A stretch of DNA of 64,000 nt from Sulfurimonas sp. (GCF_028714655.1 NZ_JAQTLY010000008.1:35660-99659), one strand, 5' to 3'; positions 6,898 to 16,756 are shown, counted from the first letter of the stretch. Notes: a model not told the origin generated them from the sequence alone. Program-made: numbers and translations.

Positions 6898-9558
6898 TTG
6901 AAATACATTATAAGTTCATTACTATTAGCTTCACTGCTTCAAGTTTTCTTGTGGCTAAATAGCGACAAAAAGTTTATCTCTCCGCCTGATGCTGATAATA
7001 TTATAGAATCTCTATCTTACGCGCCGTATAAAAAAAGCAATAATAAAGAGTTTCTTAGTGATGAGGAGATAGTACAAGACTTAACTCTGCTTAAACAATT
7101 TACGAACAAAGTTCGTCTCTATTCTGCCGAAGATTCACAAAGAGTAATGCCTGCAGTCAAAAAACTTGGAATGCAAGCACATATGGGTCTTTGGCTATCT
7201 CCCGTTGCAGAAAATAACGAAAAAGAGATTGCACTGGCAAAGAGTCTTATAGCAGCTTATCATGAGAATTTGGCATCCGTCATTGTCGGAAATGAGGTAT
7301 TGCTTCGCGATGATTTATCACCTGAAGATTTAATTGTTTTTATTAAAGATTTTAAAGAATTTACTAATAATGTGGTTAAAGCCGATAGAGAATCTAAAGC
7401 TAAAGCCGCTAAAGAAGAAATTGCTAAAGAAAAAGATAGAAAAGCAAGAGCCGCAAAAGAAAAAGCCGCTAAAGAAAAAGCTGCCAAAGAAAAAGAACAT
7501 AAAATATTGGTTACTACTGCAGAAATTTGGAATATGTGGTTATTATATCCGGATTTAGTTCAAGAAGTTGATGTTATCAATATACATATTCTTCCTTATT
7601 GGGAAAAAATAAAAGCCGAAAATTTTGAATCGTTTTTTAAAGAGATATACAAAAAAGTAAATGATGCATATAAAAATAAGCCTATATTCATCGGCGAGTT
7701 TGGATGGCCTAGTCAAGGATATAACAATCAAGGTTCCGTAGCAAGCCCCCAAAATCAAGCAACTATTATTAGAAGATTTTTAGTTTTAGCCAAAGAAGAG
7801 GGGTTTAGCTATAACCTTATTGAAGCGTTTGACCAACCTTGGAAAGGGGTTGACGAGGGTAGCGTAGGGCAATATTGGGGTGTTTTTGATGCAAATCGCC
7901 ATCAGAAATTTGAGATGCAGGGAGAAGTTCTTGTAGAGCCGTATTGGTTTACGCAAATGGTAGTAGCTGCATTAATCGGTGCAATTTTTACTTTCTTTGG
8001 ACTTAGAAATCAACATGTTAATTTCTTGCATGCTATGACTTACGGTTTGGCTGCACAAGGTATTTCTTTCGGTATCGTTATGTCTGCCGTCTATCCTTTT
8101 GTTCATTATATGAATTTTGGTAAATGGGTTATGTGGGGAATGGGCTCAATTCTCATGGTTCCTCTTACATTGATTACATTAGCTAAAGCAAATGAGCTCT
8201 TCAAATGTACAATCGGAAGACGACCTCAAAGACTTATTCCGCTTGATCTTAAATCAAATCATGTACCGTTTGTGAGTATACATGTGCCTGCCTATAAAGA
8301 GCAACCCGCTGTTTTAGAAGAGACGCTTATTGCACTGTCAAAACTTAATTACACAAATTATGAGGTGCTTGTTATTATTAACAATACGCCTGAAGATTAC
8401 TATAAAGCGCCGATAAAAGCTTTATGCGAAGAACTTGGATCAAGATTTGTATATCTTGATATAGAGTGCACAGGCTTTAAAGCGGGAGCACTAAACAAAG
8501 CGCTTGACTTTACAAGCCCGCAGAGTGAAATTTTAGCAGTTATAGATGCCGATTATGTTATTAGTCCAAATTGGCTTATTGATTTGGTGCCTATTTTTGA
8601 TGATCCGAAAGTGGCGTTGGTTCAAGCTCCACAAGATCACAGGGACGGCAATGAATCGCTTCTAAAAACTGCAATGAATGCAGAGTATGCAGGTTTCTTT
8701 GATATCGGAATGGTTGAACGCAACGAAGAAAATGCTATCGTTGCTCATGGTACTATGCTTTTAATACGCTTAAGTGCTTTTAACGAGGTAGGTAAATGGA
8801 ACACAGACACCATAGTTGAAGATAGTGAGCTGGGACTTAGACTCTTTGAAGCAGGTTATATGGGACATTATACAAATCGCAGATACGGTTTTGGTCTATT
8901 GCCGGATACGATTGAAGCTTTCAAAAATCAGCGACATCGTTGGGCCTACGGAGCAATACAGATTCTAAAAAAACATTGGCAGCATTTTAAACCATCTTCC
9001 GAAACGCTGACGCCTGCTCAAAAGCATCATTTTATCACAGGATGGTTTTTTTGGCTCTCTGATGCACTCGGAACGGTTACTTCGATTTTAAATATAATTT
9101 GGGTGCCGGTAATTATATTTGTCGGTGTTACAATCCCGACTATCGCTCTTACCGTACCGATTTTAACTGCATTTATAGTCAATGTTATTCACTCTTTTGT
9201 GCTTTACAGAACAAGGGTTAAGGCAAACTTTTATCACTCACTCTTGGGTGCAATTGCGGCTATGAGTCTGCAGCTTACGATTTTTAAAGCAGTATATGAC
9301 GGATTTGTAAAAGATCGTCTGCCGTTTAAGAGAACGGAAAAAGGCGGAAATAGTAAGAAGTCTTTAGAAAATCCTATTAAGAACGAAATTATTTTATCTG
9401 TACTTCTTTTAGGTTCATTTATAGCGCTTATTATGACGAATCATCAAAGGATTGTAGAGGTTTATATCTTTTCTTTAACTCTGTTGGTACAAAGTATCCC
9501 ATATATTTCGGCTATTATTCTTAGAATGATTGAGATTAGTTCTTATAAAAAAGCTTAA
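6898..9558 (+). CDS. Membrane beta-glucan synthase: GH17 domain fused to family 2 glycosyltransferase
   Basis: About 886 residues. An N-terminal anchor is followed by a GH17-like domain with catalytic Glu candidates in VIVGNEVLLR and FIGEFGWPSQG. Membrane helices and a processive GT2 domain follow: HVPAYKEQP, AVIDADYV, TIVEDSELGLRLFE and the QxxRW motif in NQRHRWAYG. A C-terminal group of helices ends the protein. This layout matches bacterial beta-1,3 or cyclic glucan synthases in which the GH17 domain acts as transglycosylase, making periplasmic or exported glucan. The GH17 domain is interrupted by a Lys/Ala/Glu repeat insert (about 7381-7503). It starts TTG with RBS AGGA. Confidence 0.85.
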   Translation: MKYIISSLLLASLLQVFLWLNSDKKFISPPDADNIIESLSYAPYKKSNNKEFLSDEEIVQDLTLLKQFTNKVRLYSAEDSQRVMPAVKKLGMQAHMGLWLSPVAENNEKEIALAKSLIAAYHENLASVIVGNEVLLRDDLSPEDLIVFIKDFKEFTNNVVKADRESKAKAAKEEIAKEKDRKARAAKEKAAKEKAAKEKEHKILVTTAEIWNMWLLYPDLVQEVDVINIHILPYWEKIKAENFESFFKEIYKKVNDAYKNKPIFIGEFGWPSQGYNNQGSVASPQNQATIIRRFLVLAKEEGFSYNLIEAFDQPWKGVDEGSVGQYWGVFDANRHQKFEMQGEVLVEPYWFTQMVVAALIGAIFTFFGLRNQHVNFLHAMTYGLAAQGISFGIVMSAVYPFVHYMNFGKWVMWGMGSILMVPLTLITLAKANELFKCTIGRRPQRLIPLDLKSNHVPFVSIHVPAYKEQPAVLEETLIALSKLNYTNYEVLVIINNTPEDYYKAPIKALCEELGSRFVYLDIECTGFKAGALNKALDFTSPQSEILAVIDADYVISPNWLIDLVPIFDDPKVALVQAPQDHRDGNESLLKTAMNAEYAGFFDIGMVERNEENAIVAHGTMLLIRLSAFNEVGKWNTDTIVEDSELGLRLFEAGYMGHYTNRRYGFGLLPDTIEAFKNQRHRWAYGAIQILKKHWQHFKPSSETLTPAQKHHFITGWFFWLSDALGTVTSILNIIWVPVIIFVGVTIPTIALTVPILTAFIVNVIHSFVLYRTRVKANFYHSLLGAIAAMSLQLTIFKAVYDGFVKDRLPFKRTEKGGNSKKSLENPIKNEIILSVLLLGSFIALIMTNHQRIVEVYIFSLTLLVQSIPYISAIILRMIEISSYKKA

Positions 9559-9569
9559 ATAGCTTTTTT
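9547..9569. terminator. Bidirectional terminator between glucan synthase gene and hoxW
   Basis: Perfect stem AAAAAAGC ttaaata GCTTTTTT, overlapping the stop codon of the synthase. T-runs on both strands suit termination of both convergent transcripts. Confidence 0.7.
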
Positions 9570-9583
9570 ATGGGGCTTTGTTC

Positions 9584-9997
9584 TTAGTCTAATAAATGCT
9601 TTACTGCTATATCCACACACTCTCTATACTTTTTTAGATCCGTTATCTCATCAAAACTGCTGCTCATCATTGAGTATATAAAAAAATTCGGGTGTCGGTT
9701 ATATAAACTCTTTAGCATATAGATGATTGTTTTGGGCGAGATATGATGGCTTAGATTTAAACCGTTTTGCTCACTCAAAGAACAAGAGAGCGAGTAGTGA
9801 TTTTTTTCATCGCTACATGTGTCTATAAAGATTATCTCATCTGCATCAAGCAGTTCTAAAACTATCTCCGGTGTCAGTTGAAAAACGGAAATAAGTTTTG
9901 TATCTTTTAGAGAAAATTTTTGCATTTCTTTTATAACGGCTACTCCAAAAGCATCTTCGCCTCTTAACTCATTGCCGTATCCAATGATAACTCTCAT
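9584..9997 (-). CDS. hoxW: Hydrogenase maturation endopeptidase
   Basis: A 137-residue HyaD/HycI/HoxW-type protease that removes the C-terminal tail of the hydrogenase large subunit after nickel insertion. It opens with the family glycine motif IGYGNELRGEDAFG, whose Glu/Asp bind nickel. IIFIDTCSD carries the second metal-ligand Asp, and SHHISPKTII the conserved His. Its ATG shares one base with the hoxH stop (TAATG), so translation is coupled. It is the last gene of the hydrogenase operon. Confidence 0.9.
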   Translation of the reverse strand: MRVIIGYGNELRGEDAFGVAVIKEMQKFSLKDTKLISVFQLTPEIVLELLDADEIIFIDTCSDEKNHYSLSCSLSEQNGLNLSHHISPKTIIYMLKSLYNRHPNFFIYSMMSSSFDEITDLKKYRECVDIAVKHLLD

Positions 9998-11427
9998 TAG
10001 TTTCGCTCAATAACTTTAATTATGTTTTTGTTATGATCTCGCACTTCAATTTTTGATGAGACGATTCCCAGTGCATGTGTAGAACAGCTAAGGCACGGGT
10101 CAAAACACCTTATGACGGCTTCGACTCTGTTTAGCGCTCCGTCTGTGATGTTATTGCCGTCTACAAACGCAAGAGCTGTCTGTTTTACTCCTGCGTTCAT
10201 AGCAAGGTTGTTGTTTCCTGTCGCTATGATAAGATTTACTGCGGTTATTACTCCCTCTTTTGTAACATGGTACTCGTGAAAAAGAGTTCCTCTGGGTGCT
10301 TCCGAACATCCGACGCCTCTGTTTTTGCTCACCTTTGAAGTCGCTTTTACGGTTTCGCTCATCGTCTCATCGTCGTTTAAAAGCATTTCTATTTTCTCAA
10401 TGGCGTAAATTATCTCGATAAGCCTTGCGTAGTGGTAGTAAAATGAGTTTAAAACGGGTTTGCCGCTGCCGAGTGCTTTGAAATTTTTAAGCTCCTCGTC
10501 CGCTAAAGGTGTTCCGCAAGTTGATGTTACATTTAATCTTGCCAATGCTCCTACTCTATACATTCCCATAGGATAGCCTAAAGGTTTGTAGTAGGGTGAT
10601 TTTAGGTAGCTGTCTTCTTCTACCGCTTCACCTATAAAATCCTTATAATTTTGCGGATTAACTCCATCTTCAAGTATGTTTCCATCACTGTCAATAAAGC
10701 GTAAAACCCCGTCATAATGCTCAAGCGTTCCATCTTTATTTATAAGAGCCATAAAAAGAGAGGAAAATGTCGCAAAGGAGTCTATCTCTTTTTGAAACTT
10801 ATGAAGATTTTCTTTGAAATATTTAAGTGCGCCTTGTGCGATTTTCATAGCATTTGGAATCTCTTTAAGTATTATCTCTTTTTGCGACTCTTCAATACTT
10901 TTAGCCGCTCCGCCGGGAGTTATACCTGTTGGATGGATTCTTTTTCCTCCAAGCTCCTCTATGATTTTTTGCCCGAAAGCTCTTAGCATTATGCCGTCTT
11001 TTGCCATTTGAGGGTGCGTCTGCATCATCTTAAAGATATTTCTTTCCTCTTTTGGCGCGTCAAAACCGTAGATAAAATCGGGGCTGGAGAGATGAAAAAA
11101 GTTTAGCGTATGTGACTGGAGTATTTGAGCTAGGTTTATGATTTTTCTTATGTTTATACCGGCTTGAGGCGGAGTAACGGCTAAAATCTCATCAATGGCT
11201 TTTGTTGAAGCAACAACATGGCTGACGGGACAGATTCCGCAAGTTCTGGCTGTTATTGCAGGCATTTCTGTATACATTCTGCCCTCGCAAAACTTTTCAA
11301 AACCACGGTATTGCGTTACATGTATCTTGGCATCTTCTACTTTGCCCTCATAATCAAGGTCGATTGTGATTTTTGCATGTCCTTCTATTCTGGTTACGGG
11401 GTCGATTATGATTTTTTTATTTTCCAT
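9997..11427 (-). CDS. hoxH: NAD-linked [NiFe] hydrogenase large (catalytic) subunit
   Basis: A 476-residue cytoplasmic large subunit that binds the Ni-Fe(CN)2CO centre. The N-terminal metal motif is RTCGICPVSH and the C-terminal motif is DPCLSCSTH, giving the four cysteine ligands. About 25 residues follow the His and are the expected tail removed by HoxW. No signal peptide is seen. With the neighbouring HoxY, and HoxEFU farther upstream, it fits a group 3d bidirectional NAD(P)-reducing enzyme. Two bases separate it from hoxY. Confidence 0.93.
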   Translation of the reverse strand: MENKKIIIDPVTRIEGHAKITIDLDYEGKVEDAKIHVTQYRGFEKFCEGRMYTEMPAITARTCGICPVSHVVASTKAIDEILAVTPPQAGINIRKIINLAQILQSHTLNFFHLSSPDFIYGFDAPKEERNIFKMMQTHPQMAKDGIMLRAFGQKIIEELGGKRIHPTGITPGGAAKSIEESQKEIILKEIPNAMKIAQGALKYFKENLHKFQKEIDSFATFSSLFMALINKDGTLEHYDGVLRFIDSDGNILEDGVNPQNYKDFIGEAVEEDSYLKSPYYKPLGYPMGMYRVGALARLNVTSTCGTPLADEELKNFKALGSGKPVLNSFYYHYARLIEIIYAIEKIEMLLNDDETMSETVKATSKVSKNRGVGCSEAPRGTLFHEYHVTKEGVITAVNLIIATGNNNLAMNAGVKQTALAFVDGNNITDGALNRVEAVIRCFDPCLSCSTHALGIVSSKIEVRDHNKNIIKVIERN

Positions 11428-11429
11428 AA

Positions 11430-11981
11430 TTATTTTCCAAATCTTGTATATTCATATATATTTATCTCTCTGCCTTCAATGAGTGCTTTTAACATCTCGT
11501 AAATAGCATTGTACGGAGCAGGGCAGCCGGGGAGAAAGTAGTCGACTTTTACGACTTCATGCAGAGGCAAGACTTTATCCAGCAGTTTTGGAACGATCTT
11601 TGATGGGTACGCATTGCTCTCATTTATATCTGCCAAATCAAAATAACCTTTTTGCAAAACCCCGTCGCTTCCGAATAGGTTTTTCATAGCCGAAATATTT
11701 CCAGTAATCGCGCAATCTCCAAGGGCGAGTATGAGCTTTGAGTTCTCTCTTATCTTTTTTATCATAGCTATATCGTGATCCGTACTGAGCGCACCCTCAA
11801 CTATGGTCAAATCAACATCTGAGGGAAACTCTTTTGCATCGACATAAGGACTATAAACGACATCGACATACTGGGCAATCTCGATAAGTTTTTCATCCAT
11901 ATCTAGTATAGACATATGGCATCCGGAACATCCATCAAGCCAAATGGTAGCAAGCCTTATTTTTTTTGGAGAATTTTCCAT
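11430..11981 (-). CDS. hoxY: NAD-linked [NiFe] hydrogenase small subunit
   Basis: A 183-residue small subunit carrying the proximal [4Fe-4S] cluster. The first ligand pair is in LDGCSGCHMSILD; later cysteines are in LGDCAITGN and FLPGCPAPY. The lack of a Tat signal and the short length match soluble HoxY rather than uptake hydrogenases. RBS AGAGGT lies before the ATG. A possible -10 (TATACT, about 12008-12013 on the minus strand) lies just past the type III restriction gene, so hoxYHW may have gained its own promoter. Confidence 0.9.
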   Translation of the reverse strand: MENSPKKIRLATIWLDGCSGCHMSILDMDEKLIEIAQYVDVVYSPYVDAKEFPSDVDLTIVEGALSTDHDIAMIKKIRENSKLILALGDCAITGNISAMKNLFGSDGVLQKGYFDLADINESNAYPSKIVPKLLDKVLPLHEVVKVDYFLPGCPAPYNAIYEMLKALIEGREINIYEYTRFGK

Positions 11982-12023
11982 CTGTTTTACCTCTGTTGTA
12001 AAGAGAATAGTATAACAAACTTT

Positions 12024-14609
12024 CTACAAAATTAACTCTGCAAACCTCTCTCTAAATTCACTCTCGTTTGCATGGTTATAAAAAGGAAGCCCAAAAAGTT
12101 TATAGCATCCGTTTTCATAAAGTTTAAGCCTATTTTCGTTTATGTCTTCTAGCACTAAACTATTTTGAGCAGTGAGCTTTGTAATATCCTCCAAAAATTC
12201 ATTTTTCCATTTTTCTGAAGAGTTTTCAAACCCTTCTTTTGCGTCTTTTGTCCAGTCGCCCTTTGGCTCGCAAAAAATCTGATGATAGCAGTCATTTTCA
12301 TCTTTTAAAAGCAGTACAAAATCAGGCTCAAACCTCGCCCCGTCTCGTAGCTTGTCAAAACTGTAAATCTCAAATGCTTTTTCGTTTCGTATAAGTTTTA
12401 CGGTTTTATATTTTGTTTTTAATTCATCTGATACTTTTAGTATAAAGTCTGTAAAATGTCTCTCTTCGCTCGTCCCGCCGTGTGCTTCAAAAACATACCA
12501 ATCATCTATGACATCGATTCTGCTATCACTCTCTTTTAATTTTATAGTTTTTTTAGCAGGTATTTTTGAGCTGATTCGTACAGGGTAAAATTCACGGCTT
12601 CCGATATGTTCTTTTGCATTTTTTACTATCTTGCTCTCTATATCGCGCAAGAGTTCAAGGATAAATTTTATCTTTACCTCAGTATTAAGCTCAAACTCTT
12701 TTGTAGTGTAAAAAGCAAACTCCACACATCCAAGATAGTCATCGCTTGCTATAAACTCGCTTATGCTTGTAAGATTTATAAAATAGTTCTTTAGGCTCTC
12801 AAAGTAAAAGAACGGCTTTTTATTTATTGCAACCCGCACCAAATTTTTATCAATCTCTTTGATTTTAAATTTTGCTATTTTGCTAAAGTTTACCTCTGTT
12901 ATTTCCTCATCAAACACTTTTAGCTCGTGTGTCGTGTTGTCAATATATCTTTTTTGCGTTTTATAAGAGTTACCGACATAGTCACTAATACCTTTTATTA
13001 TACCTTTGTCTTGAGATACTTTTCTATTTACGAAAACTACACCGTTTTTGTAAAACTCATCTTCTAAAAAGCTCTGCTTTAACTTTAGCTCAACGGTTTT
13101 AGGCTCATCACCCTCATCATCAAGAAGCCCGATTTTTCTAAGCTCTTTTGTAAGAGATGCTATATAATCACTCTGATTTACACTATAAAAGTGCATCTCC
13201 TCTAAAACTCTTAAAGGATGTTCAAACTCTTTGTCAAACTTTCTTTTATATCTGTCTTCATCTTTATATGCAAAAGGAAAGTATCTTGCTCCTCTCCCGA
13301 TAAGCTGCGCTTCGCTGATAGTACTTTTTGTATTTTTTTGCATCTCATCAAGTTTTACAATATCAAAGAGATTTAAAACATCCCAACCTTCATTTAAAAT
13401 ATTTACCTCAAAAATAGCTCTGATTCTATTTTTGGCATCTTCAAGAGAGTTGAGATATGCTAGTTTTTCCTCTTTATCTTTTACCTTTGAGTGGATAACC
13501 AAACAGTTTGATTTTTCAAAAGCGTATTTGATATTTTGCACAAAAACTTTTTTATCGCTCACTATTTTTTCTAGCTCTTTTATGGCTTTTATCTCTGAAA
13601 TTTTAAAAATTTCATCAATATCTTTTATGCACAAATCCTCTATTAGTTTTACAAACACATCAAACACCGCATCGATATTTTGGGTATTTTTTACGGTTTT
13701 AAATAAAATGATTGGCTTTATGCTCAAGTTTAACTCTTTTTGCGCCACAAGTCGTCTGTATTCGCTTACCATTACCGCCGATAAAATCCGTTTTTTATCA
13801 TCTAGGTTATCGCTTATAAGTTTGATATCTTTGGAGTATCTATCCTCTTTAAACTTTACAAGCGGATAGTCGGCGATGATTTTATCTCTGTATTTTGCGC
13901 CTATCTTTTTATCTTCCAAATCTTGTGTTGCCGTAAACTCCAGCAAAACATTCTCTTTGTTTGTATTTAAAAGATTTTTTGTAGTCTGTTCCCAGTTTTG
14001 CTCTGTATCTTTTTCGGTTTTAGTATTTGCGTTTAAGTGGTGTGCCTCATCCGCTATGAGTACAAGCTTTTTATCTTTAAAGTCGGCGTATGTGATGGAG
14101 TTCTCTTTTACGGTAGTCTCCAAATCGCTATGCAGTTTGTTTATGGTCGTAAAGAGGATATTTATATCATCATTTTTTGAACTCTCAAATGTATCGTCTA
14201 TGAGGTTGATGCTTACTTCTTTATTGTTTATGAGGATTTTTTCTTTAAAGAGATACTTTGACGAGTATCTATCCGCAAGATTTGCTTTTGTTTTTGTGAT
14301 GATGTTGTTGGTGTTTACAAAAAAGATAAAATCTCTATAGCCTCTCTCATAAAGGTACAAAATAGAAGCGGCGATAATGTTCGTTTTTCCGCTTCCCGTT
14401 GCCATGTGAAAAAGTAGGTGTTTGCTTGGGATATCTTTATGCTTTTTGCTTGTCATGTAAAAGATAAAATTTTCAAGCGCGCTGATTTGATACTCACGAA
14501 GCGGCTGTTTTATGTTGTCCGTTATGCTTTTTGGGATATCTGGTTTTTCTACATACTCAAAAGCACTCTCGATACTTTGATATAAAAGATTATTCATCAC
14601 AAAGTCCAT
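12024..14609 (-). CDS. res: Type III restriction enzyme, Res helicase-nuclease subunit
   Basis: An 861-residue superfamily 2 translocase with a C-terminal nuclease. Walker A is HMATGSGKTNIIAAS, the DEAH box is LIADEAHHLN and motif VI is QLIGRGARYFPF. A PD-(D/E)xK-type site is seen at FEPDFVLL ... FCEPKGDW. With Mod it cuts DNA at pairs of unmethylated sites after ATP-dependent sliding. The start overlaps the mod stop by 20 bases with no clear Shine-Dalgarno, so it is probably translated by coupling. It lies inside the insert that splits the hox operon. Its frame is intact. Confidence 0.92.
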   Translation of the reverse strand: MDFVMNNLLYQSIESAFEYVEKPDIPKSITDNIKQPLREYQISALENFIFYMTSKKHKDIPSKHLLFHMATGSGKTNIIAASILYLYERGYRDFIFFVNTNNIITKTKANLADRYSSKYLFKEKILINNKEVSINLIDDTFESSKNDDINILFTTINKLHSDLETTVKENSITYADFKDKKLVLIADEAHHLNANTKTEKDTEQNWEQTTKNLLNTNKENVLLEFTATQDLEDKKIGAKYRDKIIADYPLVKFKEDRYSKDIKLISDNLDDKKRILSAVMVSEYRRLVAQKELNLSIKPIILFKTVKNTQNIDAVFDVFVKLIEDLCIKDIDEIFKISEIKAIKELEKIVSDKKVFVQNIKYAFEKSNCLVIHSKVKDKEEKLAYLNSLEDAKNRIRAIFEVNILNEGWDVLNLFDIVKLDEMQKNTKSTISEAQLIGRGARYFPFAYKDEDRYKRKFDKEFEHPLRVLEEMHFYSVNQSDYIASLTKELRKIGLLDDEGDEPKTVELKLKQSFLEDEFYKNGVVFVNRKVSQDKGIIKGISDYVGNSYKTQKRYIDNTTHELKVFDEEITEVNFSKIAKFKIKEIDKNLVRVAINKKPFFYFESLKNYFINLTSISEFIASDDYLGCVEFAFYTTKEFELNTEVKIKFILELLRDIESKIVKNAKEHIGSREFYPVRISSKIPAKKTIKLKESDSRIDVIDDWYVFEAHGGTSEERHFTDFILKVSDELKTKYKTVKLIRNEKAFEIYSFDKLRDGARFEPDFVLLLKDENDCYHQIFCEPKGDWTKDAKEGFENSSEKWKNEFLEDITKLTAQNSLVLEDINENRLKLYENGCYKLFGLPFYNHANESEFRERFAELIL

Positions 14610-16401
14610 AAAATCGTTTGTTAATTTTTATCTCTTCTTCCAAAATACCATACTCCGCATCTTCTATCTCTGCAAACGGTAGATAGTGCATATTTTTATT
14701 TAGCTTTCCAATCTCTGCATCTTTAAAAGTCTCGATTTGTTTAAGTTCAGCGTAGATAAAACTGCCGCCGCCGCTCCAATTTAGAGCTTTACTAATCCCG
14801 CCTTGTTCGCCCTCTATCACTTTTTTTAGTCTCTCAACTGCGATATCTTCGATGTAATCCATCTGCTCTATACCGATGTAGCGGCGGTTCATTTTATGAG
14901 CTACCGCACATGTTGTACCGCTTCCTAAGTGATAGTCAAGAATGATGTCGCTACTTTTTGTAAATAACTTAATCAAAAAAGCTATTAATTCTTCAGGCTT
15001 TTTCCCATTCCTGAAATCAACATCACCCTCACTGGCAACATTGTTGTACTCTCTTTCAAAGTTGTAAAAATTAGGATATGGCTTCATTGTAACATCAGAC
15101 GATGTTGGTTTCCCTTGGTAATATGAGCCATTTTTATTACCTTGTGCAGGCGAATGAAAATATCTAAAGTCATAAATATCATCACCCATATTTGGAACTT
15201 TAAACAATGTTTTAGCTGGATATTTATTTTGGATTGGTTCGAGATATTTGACATAAAATCTACCACTGCTATTTTTTTCTCTTAATGAACCACGCACACT
15301 AATTGTCTTCAGAGAAGTAGAATTCGGTGAGCCTTTAATTTCTTCGTATTTGTCTGGCAAATATATTTCAACTTGCTTTTCTCCACAAGAAATTATTTCT
15401 GGAATACCCTTAGTGACAATATTATAAACATACTCACCATCTTCCTTTGCCTCAATCTTTCTTGGAAATTTATATTTTTTATCCTTGCTATATAACAATA
15501 TATATTCTATAACATCATTAAATTCTTTATCGCCAGTAAGTACTCTATTCGGATGTCTAACTTGAATATTAAATGTACACAACCCACATTGAGTAGTAAA
15601 AAGTTCATCCATTAATACTTTTAAATATGCATATTCGTGAAAACTACAATGAACAGCTATTACTCCATCTTCTCGAAGTAAATTTTTTGCTATCTCTAAT
15701 CTATTTTTCATAAATGTCAACCAAGTTGCGTGATTAAATGAATCGTTATAACCAAAGCTATCACTTCCAGTGTTATACGGCGGGTCAATGTAGATGAGTT
15801 TTACTTTTCCTGCATATTTTTTCTTTAGACTATGAAGGGCTATAAGATTGTTTCCTTTTATGATTAGGTTGTCATTTTCGGTTATTTCTAATGGAGTAGA
15901 TTGCTTCACTTCGCTCGCAATGACGGAGAAATTTTTTATATTTGTCAATGCTTTTGGCTCAAAAAGTCTGTCAATCTCATCACGGCTTAGTATTTCGTTA
16001 TAAAAAACTTCATTTTTTTTATCGTTGTCTCTGTTTTGTCCGCCCTCTAAGATGCAATCTTTATGAGGCCATGCAAGCACGACATCATCAAATTTTTTTA
16101 TAAAACTGTCTTTTTTTATAAGTCCGATTTTGTTTGTATAGCTTGTGTAGGAGTTTTTAGAAAACTCATTCATGGTAAAAAACTCTATAAGCTTGTTTTG
16201 ATTGAGAACGAAAATATCTTCGACTTTTGTAAAAAACTGCTCTTTTGCTTTTTCATTGCTTAAAAGTAATTTTACTAAATCAATGTCAATATTTTCTATC
16301 GCCTCAAGTACGCTAAGCACAAAAATATTTCCATCCTTATCGCAAAATTTTTCACTCTTTTTTAGCAGTTCTTGCATATGTTGGATTATTTTTAAAGACA
16401 T
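14590..16401 (-). CDS. mod: Type III DNA adenine methyltransferase, Mod subunit
   Basis: A 603-residue beta-class N6-adenine methyltransferase: catalytic motif DPPYNTGSD (about residue 207) comes before the SAM motif HLGSGTTCAVAHKM (about 500), with the target-recognition region between. It gives sequence specificity to the Res partner. RBS AGAGGG precedes the ATG. Residues near 160-170 (VIASEVKQST) come from a dispersed palindromic repeat read in frame (15897-15925). No simple-sequence phase-variation tract is visible in the frame. Confidence 0.93.
   Translation of the reverse strand: MSLKIIQHMQELLKKSEKFCDKDGNIFVLSVLEAIENIDIDLVKLLLSNEKAKEQFFTKVEDIFVLNQNKLIEFFTMNEFSKNSYTSYTNKIGLIKKDSFIKKFDDVVLAWPHKDCILEGGQNRDNDKKNEVFYNEILSRDEIDRLFEPKALTNIKNFSVIASEVKQSTPLEITENDNLIIKGNNLIALHSLKKKYAGKVKLIYIDPPYNTGSDSFGYNDSFNHATWLTFMKNRLEIAKNLLREDGVIAVHCSFHEYAYLKVLMDELFTTQCGLCTFNIQVRHPNRVLTGDKEFNDVIEYILLYSKDKKYKFPRKIEAKEDGEYVYNIVTKGIPEIISCGEKQVEIYLPDKYEEIKGSPNSTSLKTISVRGSLREKNSSGRFYVKYLEPIQNKYPAKTLFKVPNMGDDIYDFRYFHSPAQGNKNGSYYQGKPTSSDVTMKPYPNFYNFEREYNNVASEGDVDFRNGKKPEELIAFLIKLFTKSSDIILDYHLGSGTTCAVAHKMNRRYIGIEQMDYIEDIAVERLKKVIEGEQGGISKALNWSGGGSFIYAELKQIETFKDAEIGKLNKNMHYLPFAEIEDAEYGILEEEIKINKRFYGLCDE
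15897..15925. repeat. Palindrome-family repeat captured inside mod
   Basis: The segment TTGCTTCACTTCGCTCGC followed by AATGACG is the same family as the intergenic element at 48031-48136, which ends GTCATTGCGAGCGAAGCG. Here it is translated as part of the Mod protein without breaking the frame. Confidence 0.75.
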
Positions 16402-16557
16402 ATTTTCCCTCTTTTTACTTTTAAAAAAGTAAATGATACCTATATAAAATTAAAAGAGAGGGATATTTTCTCTTATTTTTTTAAAAAAGAGGGTTATTTG
16501 GGCTTGTTGTAACATCAAGGGAAGTTTTGTAATTTTTGCTTAAAAAAGGTAAAAATA

Positions 16558-16746
16558 ATGACTCAGCGAGATATGGCAGGATTTTTGGATATTGATGTTA
16601 AAACTATTAGAAATTGGCGTGAAAAGAAACCACATTTATATGAAATAATCATGAAAGGCTTTGCATTTGAAGAAGTGGTAAAAAAAGCCCAACAAAACGC
16701 CGACGAGCTAAAAGCTTTGGAAGAGCAGTTTAAAGGGAAGAAGTAA
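16558..16746 (+). CDS. Small helix-turn-helix protein
   Basis: A 62-residue protein whose first half is a compact HTH: RDMAGFLDIDVKTIRNWREKKP looks like a MerR or phage-repressor-style helix pair. The second half is a charged helix (VKKAQQNADELKALEEQF). It is probably a DNA-binding regulator or an antitoxin-like accessory to neighbouring genes. It starts 156 bases from the divergent mod gene. The TPR gene follows 116 bases later on the same strand, separated by the motif shared with two other island cassettes. Confidence 0.6.
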   Translation: MTQRDMAGFLDIDVKTIRNWREKKPHLYEIIMKGFAFEEVVKKAQQNADELKALEEQFKGKK

Positions 16747-16756
16747 ATATTTATCT

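Noticed and set aside
7334..7558. Lys/Leu-rich frame inside the glucan synthase gene
   Set aside because: Frame-shifted reading of the KAAKEK repeat; no independent signal.
13231..13869. 212-codon plus-strand frame inside res
   Set aside because: Antisense shadow of the well-supported Res reading frame; low-complexity Ser/Phe/Leu translation and no RBS.
14590..16401. Phase-variable simple repeats in mod
   Set aside because: Many type III mod genes have such tracts, but no tetra- to hexanucleotide run or long homopolymer likely to slip was seen in this frame.
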